Below, one piece after another: positions 51,521 to 60,371 of a DNA stretch of 64,000 nt (position 1 is the first letter of the stretch; every line of letters starts with the position of its first letter). Source of the stretch: JAOTZA01 sp965224065 (GTDB lineage: Bacteria > Acidobacteriota > Thermoanaerobaculia > Multivoradales > JAHEKO01); contig CBDCYF010000005.1 in assembly GCA_965224065.1 (NCBI GenBank), positions 2,852,001-2,916,000 of the forward strand, written 5' to 3'. The position numbers and the translations under genes are program-made. Under the pieces are notes generated by a model. It did not search any database. It saw only the letters and a list, made by a program, of their open reading frames with translations, and had not been told where the DNA came from.

Positions 51521-52074
51521 GAACCGGGTGTTTTGTCCCAGAAGTCTTCGAGCTCGACGCCCAGCCCGTCGGCGATTCGGTTGACAAAGGCGTAATATGC
51601 GGTGATCTGGTTGATGTCCAGGACGGCGCGGTCGTCAAACCCGTTTTGGCGCAGCGGGCCGAGATCTTCTGCGCTCATCGCGGAGGGCTCGAGCGTCAGC
51701 TTCTCGGCGTACTCGAGCATGGCCCGCTCGGCGGGCTCGATCGGCGCGGTCCGGAAATCCTTTGCGATGGCCGCGACGAGACCGGGGTCTTTTGTCAGCC
51801 GAGCGAGACCCGCTCCGTGGTGGGTCAGTCAGTAATGGCACTGATTGGCTGCCGAGACGACGACCGCGATCATCTCGCGCTGTGCCCGGCTGAGCGGCGA
51901 GCGGCCGTACATGAGGGTCCGGTACAGCCGGTAGTGGTCGTCGAGCGATTGCGGGCTCAAGCTGTGGATCTTGAGGATGTTGTCGACCTCGCCCTCGGGT
52001 GAGGCCAGCTTCTCGTACTGCTCGGACAGCTTGCCCTCTGCGGCCTTCTCGTCGATGACCTCGATCCACGCCAT
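51517..52074 (-). CDS. AhpD-like peroxidase-related protein, probable selenoprotein (UGA at 51829-51831)
   Basis: Two frame-matched open stretches (52074-51832 and 51828-51517) are separated only by a TGA. Joined, they give a 185-residue alkylhydroperoxidase D-like protein: EMIAVVVSAANQCHY-U-LTHHGAGLARL then AMLEYAEKLTLEPSAMSAED and DINQITAYYAFVNRIADGL. The UGA sits at the second position of the family CxxC motif, giving CxxU with the catalytic HHG context behind it. Both parts are conserved, with no frameshift, and a SECIS-like hairpin follows, so readthrough as selenocysteine is more likely than a nonsense mutation. It would reduce peroxides. Confidence 0.82.
51801..51831 (-). promoter_or_regulatory. 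Bacterial SECIS-like element after UGA
   Basis: On the minus strand, 18 bases after the UGA, GAGCG-GGUCU-CGCUC forms a 5-bp stem (51801-51805 with 51811-51815) with the apical loop GGUCU. The loop sequence and the 18-base offset match what I recall of the E. coli fdhF SECIS, the best known bacterial example. Confidence 0.72.
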
Positions 52075-52119
52075 GGCGTCTCCTCTTTGATCTAAGACGG
52101 TTTGATCTACGACCGGCCG

Positions 52120-54267
52120 CTAGCTAGCGAGCCCTTCCAAGTCGAGCAGAAACGCGTAGACCAGCGCCGTCTCCTTGTGGCGTTTGAACCGCCCCGAGGC
52201 GCCGCCGTGCCCGGCCTCCATGTTGGTCTTGAGCAGGAGACGGTTGTCGTCCGTCTTCAGACGTCTCATCTTGGCGACGTACTTGGCCGGCTCCCAGTAC
52301 TGGACTTGCGAATCGTGCAGACCCGTGGTCAGCAAAAGGTGGGGGTAGGCCTTGGCCTCGAGGTTGTCGTAGGGCGAATACGAGAGCATGTAGTCATAAG
52401 CTTCTTTTTCGTTGGGGTTGCCCCACTCGTCGTACTCGCTCGTGGTCAGCGGGATGTCGGAGTCGAGCATGGTCGTCACCACGTCGACAAAGGCGACTTC
52501 GCTGACGACACCATGGAAGAGTTCCGGGGCCAGGTTGGTTACCGCGCCCATCAGCAGCCCGCCGGCGCTGCCGCCTTGCGCGTAGAGATGCCCCGGCGAG
52601 GTATAGCCCCGTTCGACAAGAAACCGGCCGCCGTCGACAAAATCGGTGAAGGTATTCATCTTCTTCATCAGCTTGCCGTTCTCGTACCACTCCCGCCCGA
52701 GCTCCTGCCCGCCGCGGATGTGAGCGATGGCAAAGACAAAGCCACGGTCCAGGAGGCTTAGCCGGTAGGACCGGAACGACGCGTCGAGGCTGTAGCCGTA
52801 TGAGCCATAGCCATAAAGGAGCAGAGGGTTCTCGCCGTTTGTCTCCAGACCCTTGCGATAGACGATCGAGATGGGCACCTCGACGCCGTCCCGCGCCGGC
52901 GCGTGGAGGCGCTCGGTGATGTAGTCGTCCGGTGAGAAGTCGCCGACCACCTCGTCCTGTTTGAGCAGGGTCTTGTCGCGGGTCGTCATGTCGTAGTCGT
53001 AGACCGACTCGGGCGTCGTGAGCGAGGAGTACTCGTAACGCAGCACCGTGGTGTCGAACTCCGGGTTGTCACCAAACCCGGCGTCGTAGGCCGGCTCGCC
53101 AAAATCCAGATAATGCTCCTCGGAGCCGTCCCACGGGCGGATACGCATCTGGATCAGACCGCCCTTACGCTCCGCGATCACCAGATGGTCGCGGAAGATC
53201 TCGAAGTTGGAGAGAAAGACGTCTTTGCGGTGGGGAAGGACCTCGCTCCACTCGTTCTTGGTCGTGGCCCCGATCGGGGCCTCCATCAGGCGGAAGTTCT
53301 TGGCCTCCCAGTTGGTGCGGATAAAGAACTTGTCGCCGAAGTGATCGATCGAGTATTCGTGGTTCTCTTCACGCGGCAAGAAGAGCTGGAACTCTCCCGA
53401 TGGGTTGCCGGCATCGAGAAACCGATACTCGGAGGATTGGGTCTGTGCCGAGCCCAGCAGGAGAAAACGCTTGGATTTGGTCTTGAAAACAAAGGAGTCG
53501 AACTCCTCGTCCGCCTCCTCGTAAACGAGCTCGTCCTGGCTCGGGTCCGTTCCCACCTCGTGTTTGTAGATCCGGTACCAGCGGAGCGTCTGCGGGTGCT
53601 GGCGGGTGTAGAAGAAGGTTGTGCCGTCGTTGGCCCAGGCGTTGTTGGGGGTGACGTTGGGGATCGCTTCCGGAAGATCTTCGCCGGTTTCGAGGTCCCG
53701 GAACTTGAGCGTGTAGAACCGCCGCCCCACGGTGTCGGTGCCGTAGGCCACGATCTTGTGGTCGGAGCTGACGTTGACCCCGCGGAGCTGGAAGAACTCG
53801 TGCCCCTCGGCCAGGTGGTTGCCGTTCAGGAGCACCTCTTCGGGTGCATCGAGCGAGCCCTTTTTGCGACAGTAGATCGGGTATTCGCCGCCTTCCTCGA
53901 AACGGGTGTAATAAAAAAACGCGTCTTCCCGGTAGGGGACCGAGGAGTCGTCCTCCTTGATCCGCGCGACGATCTCGTCGAACAGCTCCTGCTGGAAGCC
54001 CGAGGTGTGGGCCAGGACCGCGTCGGTGTATTCATTCTCGGCCTCGAGGTAGGCGATGACTTCCGGGTCCTCACGCTCCTTCAGCCAGTAGTAGTCGTCC
54101 ACCCTCACGTGCCCGTGTTTCTCGAGCTCGGTGGAAACGGCTTTGGCCATGGGTGGCCGGAGATCGGTCATCGGGTCGGGACCGTCCAGCGTGACGCAGG
54201 CTGAGAGGGCGCCGGCCAGGACAACGAGGGCGGCGGTGGAGAGGGGACGGAAGCTGCTCGGGCGCAT
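52120..54267 (-). CDS. Oligopeptidase B-like S9A peptidase, lipoprotein
   Basis: 715 residues with lipobox-like ALSAC. The N-terminus after the signal matches S9A enzymes (HGHVRVDDYYWLKEREDPEVIAYLEAEN). Propeller to about residue 430, then hydrolase: Ser in YAQGGSAGGLLMGAV, Asp in LTTGLHDSQVQYWEP, His in MEAGHGG. Oligopeptidase B cleaves after Arg/Lys in short peptides. Most such enzymes are cytosolic; the lipoprotein signal here puts it in the envelope. Confidence 0.92.
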   Translation of the reverse strand: MRPSSFRPLSTAALVVLAGALSACVTLDGPDPMTDLRPPMAKAVSTELEKHGHVRVDDYYWLKEREDPEVIAYLEAENEYTDAVLAHTSGFQQELFDEIVARIKEDDSSVPYREDAFFYYTRFEEGGEYPIYCRKKGSLDAPEEVLLNGNHLAEGHEFFQLRGVNVSSDHKIVAYGTDTVGRRFYTLKFRDLETGEDLPEAIPNVTPNNAWANDGTTFFYTRQHPQTLRWYRIYKHEVGTDPSQDELVYEEADEEFDSFVFKTKSKRFLLLGSAQTQSSEYRFLDAGNPSGEFQLFLPREENHEYSIDHFGDKFFIRTNWEAKNFRLMEAPIGATTKNEWSEVLPHRKDVFLSNFEIFRDHLVIAERKGGLIQMRIRPWDGSEEHYLDFGEPAYDAGFGDNPEFDTTVLRYEYSSLTTPESVYDYDMTTRDKTLLKQDEVVGDFSPDDYITERLHAPARDGVEVPISIVYRKGLETNGENPLLLYGYGSYGYSLDASFRSYRLSLLDRGFVFAIAHIRGGQELGREWYENGKLMKKMNTFTDFVDGGRFLVERGYTSPGHLYAQGGSAGGLLMGAVTNLAPELFHGVVSEVAFVDVVTTMLDSDIPLTTSEYDEWGNPNEKEAYDYMLSYSPYDNLEAKAYPHLLLTTGLHDSQVQYWEPAKYVAKMRRLKTDDNRLLLKTNMEAGHGGASGRFKRHKETALVYAFLLDLEGLAS

Positions 54268-54447
54268 GGAGACACTCCTTCGACTCTTACGTTTTGGGAT
54301 TTTCCCGGGCGTGGGCCCGCTGTTTGCATTGCTCTTACGTTACGAGCGGGCGCGGGTTGCTTTTTCCGCCAGAACCCCCTTCCCGCCAAATCGTATCTGA
54401 GTTCGGAGGACGCCCCGGGGACGCTAGTAGCCGACGCGAGTTAGCCA

Positions 54448-55197
54448 ATGTTCGACAAGAGTTTCACCTGGAAGAGGATCGGGGGGAGCCCCCGCAAGAC
54501 CCTCGACGTCAACCTGGGGCATGTGCCCTATCTGGAGCCCGAGGGGCCGGAAGAGCGCCGGGGTGTCAGAGTGGCGGTCGCCATCGCCGTGGCGCTGCAC
54601 CTGGTCCTCTTTTTGGCGCATCTGCCCGAGCTCAAGGGCAAGCCCCTGCGGGCAGGCTCGCCGCAAAAGGTCTATGTCATCCAGCAGGTACGTTTCCAGC
54701 CGCCGATGCCGCAGCCGCAAGAGCAGATCCCCAAAAAGAAAGAACGCAAGAAGAAGATCCCGATCCCCGACCCCACCCCGGAAGAGCCCGAACCGGTCGT
54801 GTTTGACGAGATCGAGCTGCCGGAATTCGAGATCGCCGACGTCGACACCCTGATCGGCATCCCGGACGCCCCGCCGGGGCCGGCGATCGTGGGCGTCGGA
54901 CCGGCCGGCCCCTATCGTCCGGGAGGCGAGGTGTCGGCACCGGTCAAGGTCTTCTATCCGTCACCGATCTATACCGAGGACGGTCGCAGGGCGCGCATCC
55001 AGGGGGTGGTCATCCTCGAAGCGATCATCGACGCGCTCGGCAACGTCGCCCGGGTCAAGGTGCTCAAGGGGCTGCCGGCGGGACTGACCGAGTCGGCGGT
55101 CGAGACCGCCAAGCGGTGGCAGTTCGAGCCGGCCAAGCGCCAGGGCCAACCGGTGGCGGTCTACCTCAACCTGACCATTCGCTTCTCGCTCCAATAG
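54448..55197 (+). CDS. TonB-like energy transducer
   Basis: 249 residues: one N-terminal helix (about 42-62), a proline- and lysine-rich spacer (PQEQIPKKKERKKKIPIP), and a C-terminal TonB domain (FYPSPIYTEDGRRARIQGVVILEAIIDALGNVARVKVLKGLPAGL). It would energise the TonB-dependent receptors. No exbB/exbD is adjacent. It stands alone, with no operon partner visible. Confidence 0.88.
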   Translation: MFDKSFTWKRIGGSPRKTLDVNLGHVPYLEPEGPEERRGVRVAVAIAVALHLVLFLAHLPELKGKPLRAGSPQKVYVIQQVRFQPPMPQPQEQIPKKKERKKKIPIPDPTPEEPEPVVFDEIELPEFEIADVDTLIGIPDAPPGPAIVGVGPAGPYRPGGEVSAPVKVFYPSPIYTEDGRRARIQGVVILEAIIDALGNVARVKVLKGLPAGLTESAVETAKRWQFEPAKRQGQPVAVYLNLTIRFSLQ

Positions 55198-55630
55198 GGG
55201 AACGGCTTTCAAGTCGGTCTGGAACCAACTACCGACAACGCTCGACAACCGAAAACAGCAATGCCGACAGGCGTTTTCGAGGAGCACCTCTGTTGAGGAT
55301 AGTTGGCGAAACCGGCTGGTTCTTGATCGCCACTGTGCCACGGGTGTGCCATGGAAACCGGCGCAGTTGGCTGACTTGAGCTACTTCGAATCGCTCCAAC
55401 TCAAGACCGGTGAGCCGAGGAAGATCCGTTGGCGACGGATTCCCTTCCCTCTGGTCAGTCGGGGACGGCCCGAGCATAGCCGCTGACCGCCAGCAGGGAC
55501 GGGGATAGTCGGTGACCGACACAATCAAGTCGATTGCAGCCGCTTTGAGGGGCTGCCTAGCGGATCCCGTGGGTTCGAGTCTGGGACGTTTCTGCTCGAC
55601 GAGTTTGTGGTTACGCCGTAGGCGATTGGC
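55198..55630. other. 433-base region without a supported gene
   Basis: No ORF with a credible start or family match. A small ORF at 55512-55697 has no binding site and overlaps the next gene. A GGGTTCGAGTC stretch (55571) resembles a tRNA T-loop but no tRNA folds around it. The 5' part has short repeats of GACAAC and may be a decayed gene or a spacer. Confidence 0.4.
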
Positions 55631-56137
55631 TCACGATTCGTCGTTGTCGCTATCCGGCGGGCTTCCGGGCGTGAGAAGCGGCGTGTTCTGGAAGTGAACT
55701 GCCAACCACCCGTCGTCTCCGCGGACGATTACCAGGACCGGAACCGCGTCCGTCATCCCCGGTTGCTGCTGAATGACCTCCTCTCCGCGCCGGAGGTGTC
55801 CCCGCAGGTAGATGAGTGCGACGTCGGCGGCGATCGGTCGCACGCGCTCGACCGTCATGTGGAGTGTCGTCCCTTTGTAGAAGGTATCGAAGATTCTCTG
55901 ATGACCGGCTGCGATGGACTCACGTCCCTCGGAGAACATACCGTTCCAAACTCGGTAGGTCGCATCGACGGAGAAGGAGGCGGCGTAAGCCTCACCGTCG
56001 CCCGCGTTCCAGCCCTCGACTAGATCGTCGACGATGGCGTGCGCGGCCTGCTCGACGGAAATCGCCTCCGGGCGAGTTTCGTCGGCTAAGAGATTCCCCG
56101 CTATCAGAAAACAGGTCAGCGCGATCGTAGCTCTCAT
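55631..56137 (-). CDS. SnoaL/SgcJ-like nuclear transport factor 2-fold protein, secreted
   Basis: 168 residues from ATG 56137, with AAGGAGG upstream and a signal peptide (MRATIALTCFLIAGNLLA). The mature part matches SgcJ/EcaC-like NTF2-fold proteins: IVDDLVEGWNAGDGEAYAASFSVDATYRVWNG, then IYLRGHLRRG and DDGWLAVHFQNTPLL. These form small cone-shaped pockets; many are hydratase- or oxidoreductase-like with varied ligands. No operon partner. Confidence 0.8.
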   Translation of the reverse strand: MRATIALTCFLIAGNLLADETRPEAISVEQAAHAIVDDLVEGWNAGDGEAYAASFSVDATYRVWNGMFSEGRESIAAGHQRIFDTFYKGTTLHMTVERVRPIAADVALIYLRGHLRRGEEVIQQQPGMTDAVPVLVIVRGDDGWLAVHFQNTPLLTPGSPPDSDNDES

Positions 56138-56262
56138 TCTTTTCCTCCTTGTACGTCCAATGCTACTACGCACAAGATCGGCTTGCTCAGATGAGCTTGC
56201 GCCGAAAAGCCCCCAGACGATGTGAGAACGGCACCTAAAATCACGCTACTGACTAGGCTTGT

Positions 56263-56325
56263 TGGCGGAGGGGGCGGGATTCGAACCCGCGGTCCCCGTG
56301 AAGGGACGCCGGTTTTCAAGTCCGT
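56263..56325 (-). pseudogene. Truncated tRNA-Ser (UGA anticodon), 3' part only
   Basis: On the minus strand: anticodon loop CTTGAAA (anticodon UGA) at 56314-56320, long variable arm GTCCC-TTCAC-GGGGAC, T-arm GCGGG-TTCGAAT-CCCGC, 3' acceptor CCCCTCC, discriminator G and encoded CCA at 56263-56265. The expected 5' acceptor GGAGGGG and the D-arm are absent; sequence beyond 56325 turns into extragenic repeats, and the anticodon stem is half broken. It is a remnant, such as the 3' fragment left at an integration site. Confidence 0.72.
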
Positions 56326-56332
56326 TCCCCGG

Positions 56333-56474
56333 TGTAGGGGCGAGGCTTGCCCTCGCCCGGCCGCTTCACGGGTCGGTTCCATGATGTAAGTGCGGTCCCG
56401 TCAGGTAGGCGCGGCGTTGCCGGGCCCGTTTCATGATGTAGGGGCCGGGCTTGCCCCGGCCCGTTTCGGTCCCG
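56333..56474. repeat. Extragenic palindromic repeats (TGTAGGGGC-type)
   Basis: Three related units separated by CCGTTTCATGATGTA-like spacers: TGTAGGGGCGAGGCTTGCCC, GGTAGGCGCGGCGTTGCCGG and TGTAGGGGCCGGGCTTGCCC, each an imperfect hairpin around TTG. Typical of dispersed REP-like repeats. They fill the space where the 5' half of the tRNA should be. Confidence 0.7.
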
Positions 56475-58496
56475 TCAGGTATCGAGAAGCGCCTTGGAGC
56501 GTGACACCACATTCTCGACCGTAAAGCCGTAGGTCTTGGCGAGCTCCTGGCAAGGGGCCGACGCTCCAAAACCCTCGACGCCGAGAACCTCGCCGCTATC
56601 ACCCACATAGCGCTCCCAGCCCAGCGGGCTGCCGGCCTCGATCGCCAGCCGGCGCTTGAGGGCGGGTGGCAGGACCGTCTCGCGGTAGGCATCGTCCTGG
56701 GCGTCGAAGAGCTCCCACGAGGGAAGGCTCACCACCCGTGTGGGGATCCCGTCCCGCGCGAGGCTTTCTTGGGCTTCGAGCGCCAGGCTGACCTCGGAGC
56801 CGGTGGCGATCAGGAGCACCTGAGCCTCACCTTCTTCGGGGTCCCGGAGAACATAGCCGCCCCGCGGAACGCCGTCGGCAGCGCGCGCCGCGGTCTCAGC
56901 CAGGATGGGAAGCTTCTGTCGCGTGAGCGAAAGCGCCGTCGGTGTCTTGCGTCTCTCGATCGCGATCTTCCACGCGGCTGCTGTCTCGTTGGCGTCGGCC
57001 GGCCGCAGCAGCGTCAACCCGGGAATCGAGCGCAGCGACAGAAGCTGCGAGATCGGCTGGTGGGTGGGGCCGTCTTCACCGAGAAAGATCGAATCGTGGG
57101 TGAACACATAGATGACACCCAGCTCCATGAGCGCCGCGAGCCGGATGGGCGGACGCATGTAGTCCGAGAAGATCAGAAAGGTGCCGCCGTAGGGGATCAC
57201 CATCTCCGACAGCGCCATCCCGTTGAGGATCGAGCCCATGGCGTGCTCGCGGACCCCAAAATAAAAGTTGCGCCCCTCCGGATTGGCGTGGCTGAAATCG
57301 CTCGAGTCCTTCTGGTACGTGTTGTTGGAACCGGTCAGGTCGGCCGACCCGCCGGTGAGCTCGGGGAGACGCTCCGCCAGCGCGTTGACCACCGCCCCCG
57401 ACGCCTTGCGGGTCGCCAGCGGCCCGTCTCCGGGAGCAAAAGAAGGCACGCCCGCGTCCCAGTCCTCGGGAAGCTCGCCCGAGAGCCGGCGGTCGAGCTC
57501 GGCGGCGTTCCGCGAGTGCTCGACTCGGTAACGCTCGAGGAGTCCTTGCCATTCGGCTTCCAGCCGCCGTCCGCGAGTCGGCACCCCGGCAAACGCCTCG
57601 CGGGCTTCCTCGGGGATGTGAAAGGTGGGCTCGAGCGGCCAGCCCAGCGCCTTCTTGGTGAGGTCGACCTCTTCGGGGCCGAGTGGCGCGCCGTGGGCGC
57701 CTGCCGTGTCCTGCTTGTTGGGGCTGCCAAACCCGATGTGGGTGCGGGCGACGATCAGCGTCGGCCGCTCGGTCTCTTGCCGCGCTTTGTCGGCGGCCCC
57801 GTTGATCGCGTCGAGGTCGTTGGCGTCGTCGAGGCGCAGCACGTGCCAGCCGCAGGCCTCGTAACGCCTCGCGACGTCCTCGGAGAAGGCCAGGTCGGTG
57901 GGACCGTCGATCGAGATCTTGTTGTCGTCGTAGAAGACGTTGAGCTTGCCGAGGCCGAGGTGCCCGGCGAGCGACGAGGCCTCGGCCGAGACACCCTCCA
58001 TCAGGTCGCCGTCGCTGGCGATCACCCAAGTCGAATAGTCAAAAACGTCGAACCCGGGCCGGTTGAACGTGGCCGCGAGCTGGCGCTCGGCGATGGCCAT
58101 GCCGACGGCGTTCGAGATCCCCTGGCCCAGCGGTCCGGTGGTGGTCTCGACACCGGGCGTCAGGTGGTACTCGGGGTGGCCGGGCGTTTTCGATCCCAAC
58201 TGGCGGAAGTTGCGGAGCTCCTCGAGCGGCAGCTCGTACCCGGAGAGGTGGAGCAGCGAGTAGATCAGCGCCGAGGCGTGGCCGCACGAGAGCACAAACC
58301 GGTCCCGGTTGGGCCAGCGGGGGTTGACCGGATTGTGGCGCAGGTGCCGGGTCCACAGGACGTAGGCCAGCGCGGCCTGGCCCATCGGAGCTCCGGGGTG
58401 GCCGGAGTTGGCCGCCTCGACCATGTCGACCGCCAGAAAGCGGATTGTATTGACGGCGACGCGGTCGAGATCCGGGGCGAGGGACGGCTGGGTCAT
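56475..58496 (-). CDS. tkt: Transketolase
   Basis: 673 residues, normal size. The ThDP motif is in ASDGDLMEGVSAEASSLAGH with NKISIDG; other hallmarks are NSGHPGAPMGQAALAYVLW, GVETTTGPLGQGISNAVGMA, and EDGPTHQPISQLLSLRSIPG. It moves two-carbon units in the pentose phosphate pathway. It has no operon partner; REP-like repeats end one base from its stop. Confidence 0.96.
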   Translation of the reverse strand: MTQPSLAPDLDRVAVNTIRFLAVDMVEAANSGHPGAPMGQAALAYVLWTRHLRHNPVNPRWPNRDRFVLSCGHASALIYSLLHLSGYELPLEELRNFRQLGSKTPGHPEYHLTPGVETTTGPLGQGISNAVGMAIAERQLAATFNRPGFDVFDYSTWVIASDGDLMEGVSAEASSLAGHLGLGKLNVFYDDNKISIDGPTDLAFSEDVARRYEACGWHVLRLDDANDLDAINGAADKARQETERPTLIVARTHIGFGSPNKQDTAGAHGAPLGPEEVDLTKKALGWPLEPTFHIPEEAREAFAGVPTRGRRLEAEWQGLLERYRVEHSRNAAELDRRLSGELPEDWDAGVPSFAPGDGPLATRKASGAVVNALAERLPELTGGSADLTGSNNTYQKDSSDFSHANPEGRNFYFGVREHAMGSILNGMALSEMVIPYGGTFLIFSDYMRPPIRLAALMELGVIYVFTHDSIFLGEDGPTHQPISQLLSLRSIPGLTLLRPADANETAAAWKIAIERRKTPTALSLTRQKLPILAETAARAADGVPRGGYVLRDPEEGEAQVLLIATGSEVSLALEAQESLARDGIPTRVVSLPSWELFDAQDDAYRETVLPPALKRRLAIEAGSPLGWERYVGDSGEVLGVEGFGASAPCQELAKTYGFTVENVVSRSKALLDT

Positions 58497-58607
58497 CGTG
58501 CGGCAGAGCTCGACCGGCTCGGTCGGAGCGCGGGGCCGCGGCGAGTGTAGCTGCGAATCGCCGTTCTGACTAGTGGCGGGGTGAGGCCGCGCCTTGCGGC
58601 GAACCGG

Positions 58608-60371
58608 CTAGTCGTCTTCGAGCACGACGGTGTCGGCCGAGAGGTCCATCACCGGGGTCTGGTTGGCGACCGTGTCGGACCATAGATAGCTGTCGGACCA
58701 GAGGTAGCCGTCGGACCAGAGGTAGCCGTCGGACCACAGATACCCGTCCGACCACAGGTAGCCATCGGACCAGAGGGAGCCGTCGGACCATAGATACCCG
58801 TCCGACCAGAGATAGCCATCGGACCACAGATACCCGTCCGACCAGAGGTAGCCAGCACCAAATGCATCGTTGTCCCACAACTCGGCGGTGTCCTCTACCA
58901 GAATGACGTTGCCATCTTCTGACCGTGCCATGCGGGGGGAAGGCGCCTTTTTTACCCAGCCAGTGTCGTGGAGTGCGGCTTGGATATCGACCACCCCTGC
59001 GCCGGTGGCGGTTGGGTCGCCGTCGATCTTCCGCGCCGAGCGCATCAAGCGCGCCTTGACCGTCGCGGGGTTAAGCGACGGGTCTTGCTCGATCATCAAA
59101 GCGGCTGTTCCCGAGACCAACGCGGCTGCCATGCTCGTGCCGCTGAGCTCTAGGTACTGCCCGGAGCAGCTGCTTTTGCCGCAGGGTATCTTGCGATCCG
59201 GCAGGTCGATGAGCAACTTCGACGCGTGAGCGATGGGCGCCACCACGCGGTTGCCGGGCGCCAGGAGGTCGGGCTTCAAGAAGTGGTCGTAGGCCGAGGG
59301 GCCGCGAGAAGAATAGGTCGAGACGTAGTCGTCATAGGGCTCCCCGGTGCCGTTGTCGGTCAAGGAGCCCACGGTGATGACCTTGCGCGAGTTGCCGGGG
59401 CTGGTGATGGTGAAGTTGCCGGCGCGGCCATAGTTGCCGGCCGAGCACACCACGACGATTCCGGCGTCCCAGACGTCTTCCACCGCGTCGACCAGAGGGT
59501 CGTACTCCGCCGGCGTTTCGACCCCCTTGCCAAGCGACATGTTGACGACGCGAATGTCGTAAGCGTCGTCGTTATGGAGAATCCAGTCGAGAGCGGCGAT
59601 GACGTCCGATGTTACGCCCCGTCCGTGGGAATCCAGCGCTCTGAGCGACAGCACACGCGCATACGGCGCGATGCCGCGATACTGGCCCCTGGCGGAGGCG
59701 TAACCGTCGCCGCCGATGATTCCGGCTACGTGGGTGCCGTGACCGAAGGGGTCATTGAGCCCCGCGACCGGCCCATCCTTGTCGGAGCCGGTCCCCAAAA
59801 AATCGAACTGGAGTGGTGAGGGCCAGATGTCGATGTGATTGCCCTGTCCCGAATCGATCACGGCGACCGTTGGAGTGCCGGAAGTGTTGCTGAAATCCGG
59901 AGTTGTGTTGTAGGGCAGGTTGGCCGTCTGCCGCGCCGAGATGGAGCTCGCCTCCACAGGCTCGTCAAGGGTGACGTGGGAGATCCGTGGATGGCTTACG
60001 AGGCTGGCGAGCCGGGCCACCGGAACCCTGGCCGCACGCATCTTGAAATTCTGGAACTTGTGGGTGATCTTTCCGCCGGCGTTTCGAATCTCGTGGTCGT
60101 CGGTCAGACCGGGCGGCGTCTTGTAGGTCAAAATCACGTCTACCATTCCCGCCTGGCCTGGTGGGGTCGTCTTGTTGCGATTGGCCTTGCCCGCTTTTCC
60201 CTGGCGTTGCTCGGTTGCCGGGTCATTGGCTTGGCGATCGGGTTGACCCCAGATGACGCCCGGCGAGATCAGGGCCAGCACCAGGCCGAAGAGCCCCAGC
60301 CTGGACAGCCGCCGGGCCGCCAAACGACGGTGTGCCCGTTCGGTGCTGGGGAGCGTGGTGACGGTTGGCAT
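58608..60371 (-). CDS. Subtilisin-like S8 peptidase with WSDGYL repeat tail
   Basis: 587 residues with a signal peptide (LGLFGLVLALISPGVIWG). A peptidase inhibitor-like region (about 60-140), then the catalytic Asp in VAVIDSGQG, His in HGTHVAGIIGG and Ser in GTSMAAALVSG. The tail (about 516-570) has ten six-residue units of the form GYLWSD, followed by TVANQTPVMDLSADTVVLEDD. The triad is intact, so it is probably an active extracellular protease. The repeat tail may be a sorting or anchoring part. No clear binding site at ATG 60371. Confidence 0.92.
   Translation of the reverse strand: MPTVTTLPSTERAHRRLAARRLSRLGLFGLVLALISPGVIWGQPDRQANDPATEQRQGKAGKANRNKTTPPGQAGMVDVILTYKTPPGLTDDHEIRNAGGKITHKFQNFKMRAARVPVARLASLVSHPRISHVTLDEPVEASSISARQTANLPYNTTPDFSNTSGTPTVAVIDSGQGNHIDIWPSPLQFDFLGTGSDKDGPVAGLNDPFGHGTHVAGIIGGDGYASARGQYRGIAPYARVLSLRALDSHGRGVTSDVIAALDWILHNDDAYDIRVVNMSLGKGVETPAEYDPLVDAVEDVWDAGIVVVCSAGNYGRAGNFTITSPGNSRKVITVGSLTDNGTGEPYDDYVSTYSSRGPSAYDHFLKPDLLAPGNRVVAPIAHASKLLIDLPDRKIPCGKSSCSGQYLELSGTSMAAALVSGTAALMIEQDPSLNPATVKARLMRSARKIDGDPTATGAGVVDIQAALHDTGWVKKAPSPRMARSEDGNVILVEDTAELWDNDAFGAGYLWSDGYLWSDGYLWSDGYLWSDGSLWSDGYLWSDGYLWSDGYLWSDGYLWSDSYLWSDTVANQTPVMDLSADTVVLEDD
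58670..58855 (-). repeat. Coding 18-bp tandem repeats (GYLWSD units)
   Basis: About ten 18-bp units such as TCGGACCAGAGGTAGCCG and TCGGACCACAGATACCCG on the plus strand. They differ mainly at wobble positions, so the array is older than a recent expansion but could still vary by slippage. Confidence 0.85.

Noticed and set aside
51517..51831. Frame break or nonsense mutation explanation of the AhpD-like gene
   Set aside because: The interruption is a single TGA in phase at the catalytic position with a hairpin behind it; a random mutation would not be expected to hit this codon with matching context.
53113..54204. Plus-strand ORF of 363 codons
   Set aside because: Shadow of the S9A peptidase gene.
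55571..55600. tRNA-like GGGTTCGAGTC stretch
   Set aside because: Arms of a tRNA cannot be folded around it; likely chance or a decayed remnant.
55512..55697. Small ORF of 61 codons
   Set aside because: Overlaps the SnoaL-like gene on the opposite strand, without a start signal or family match.
56769..58550. Plus-strand ORF of 593 codons
   Set aside because: Shadow of transketolase.
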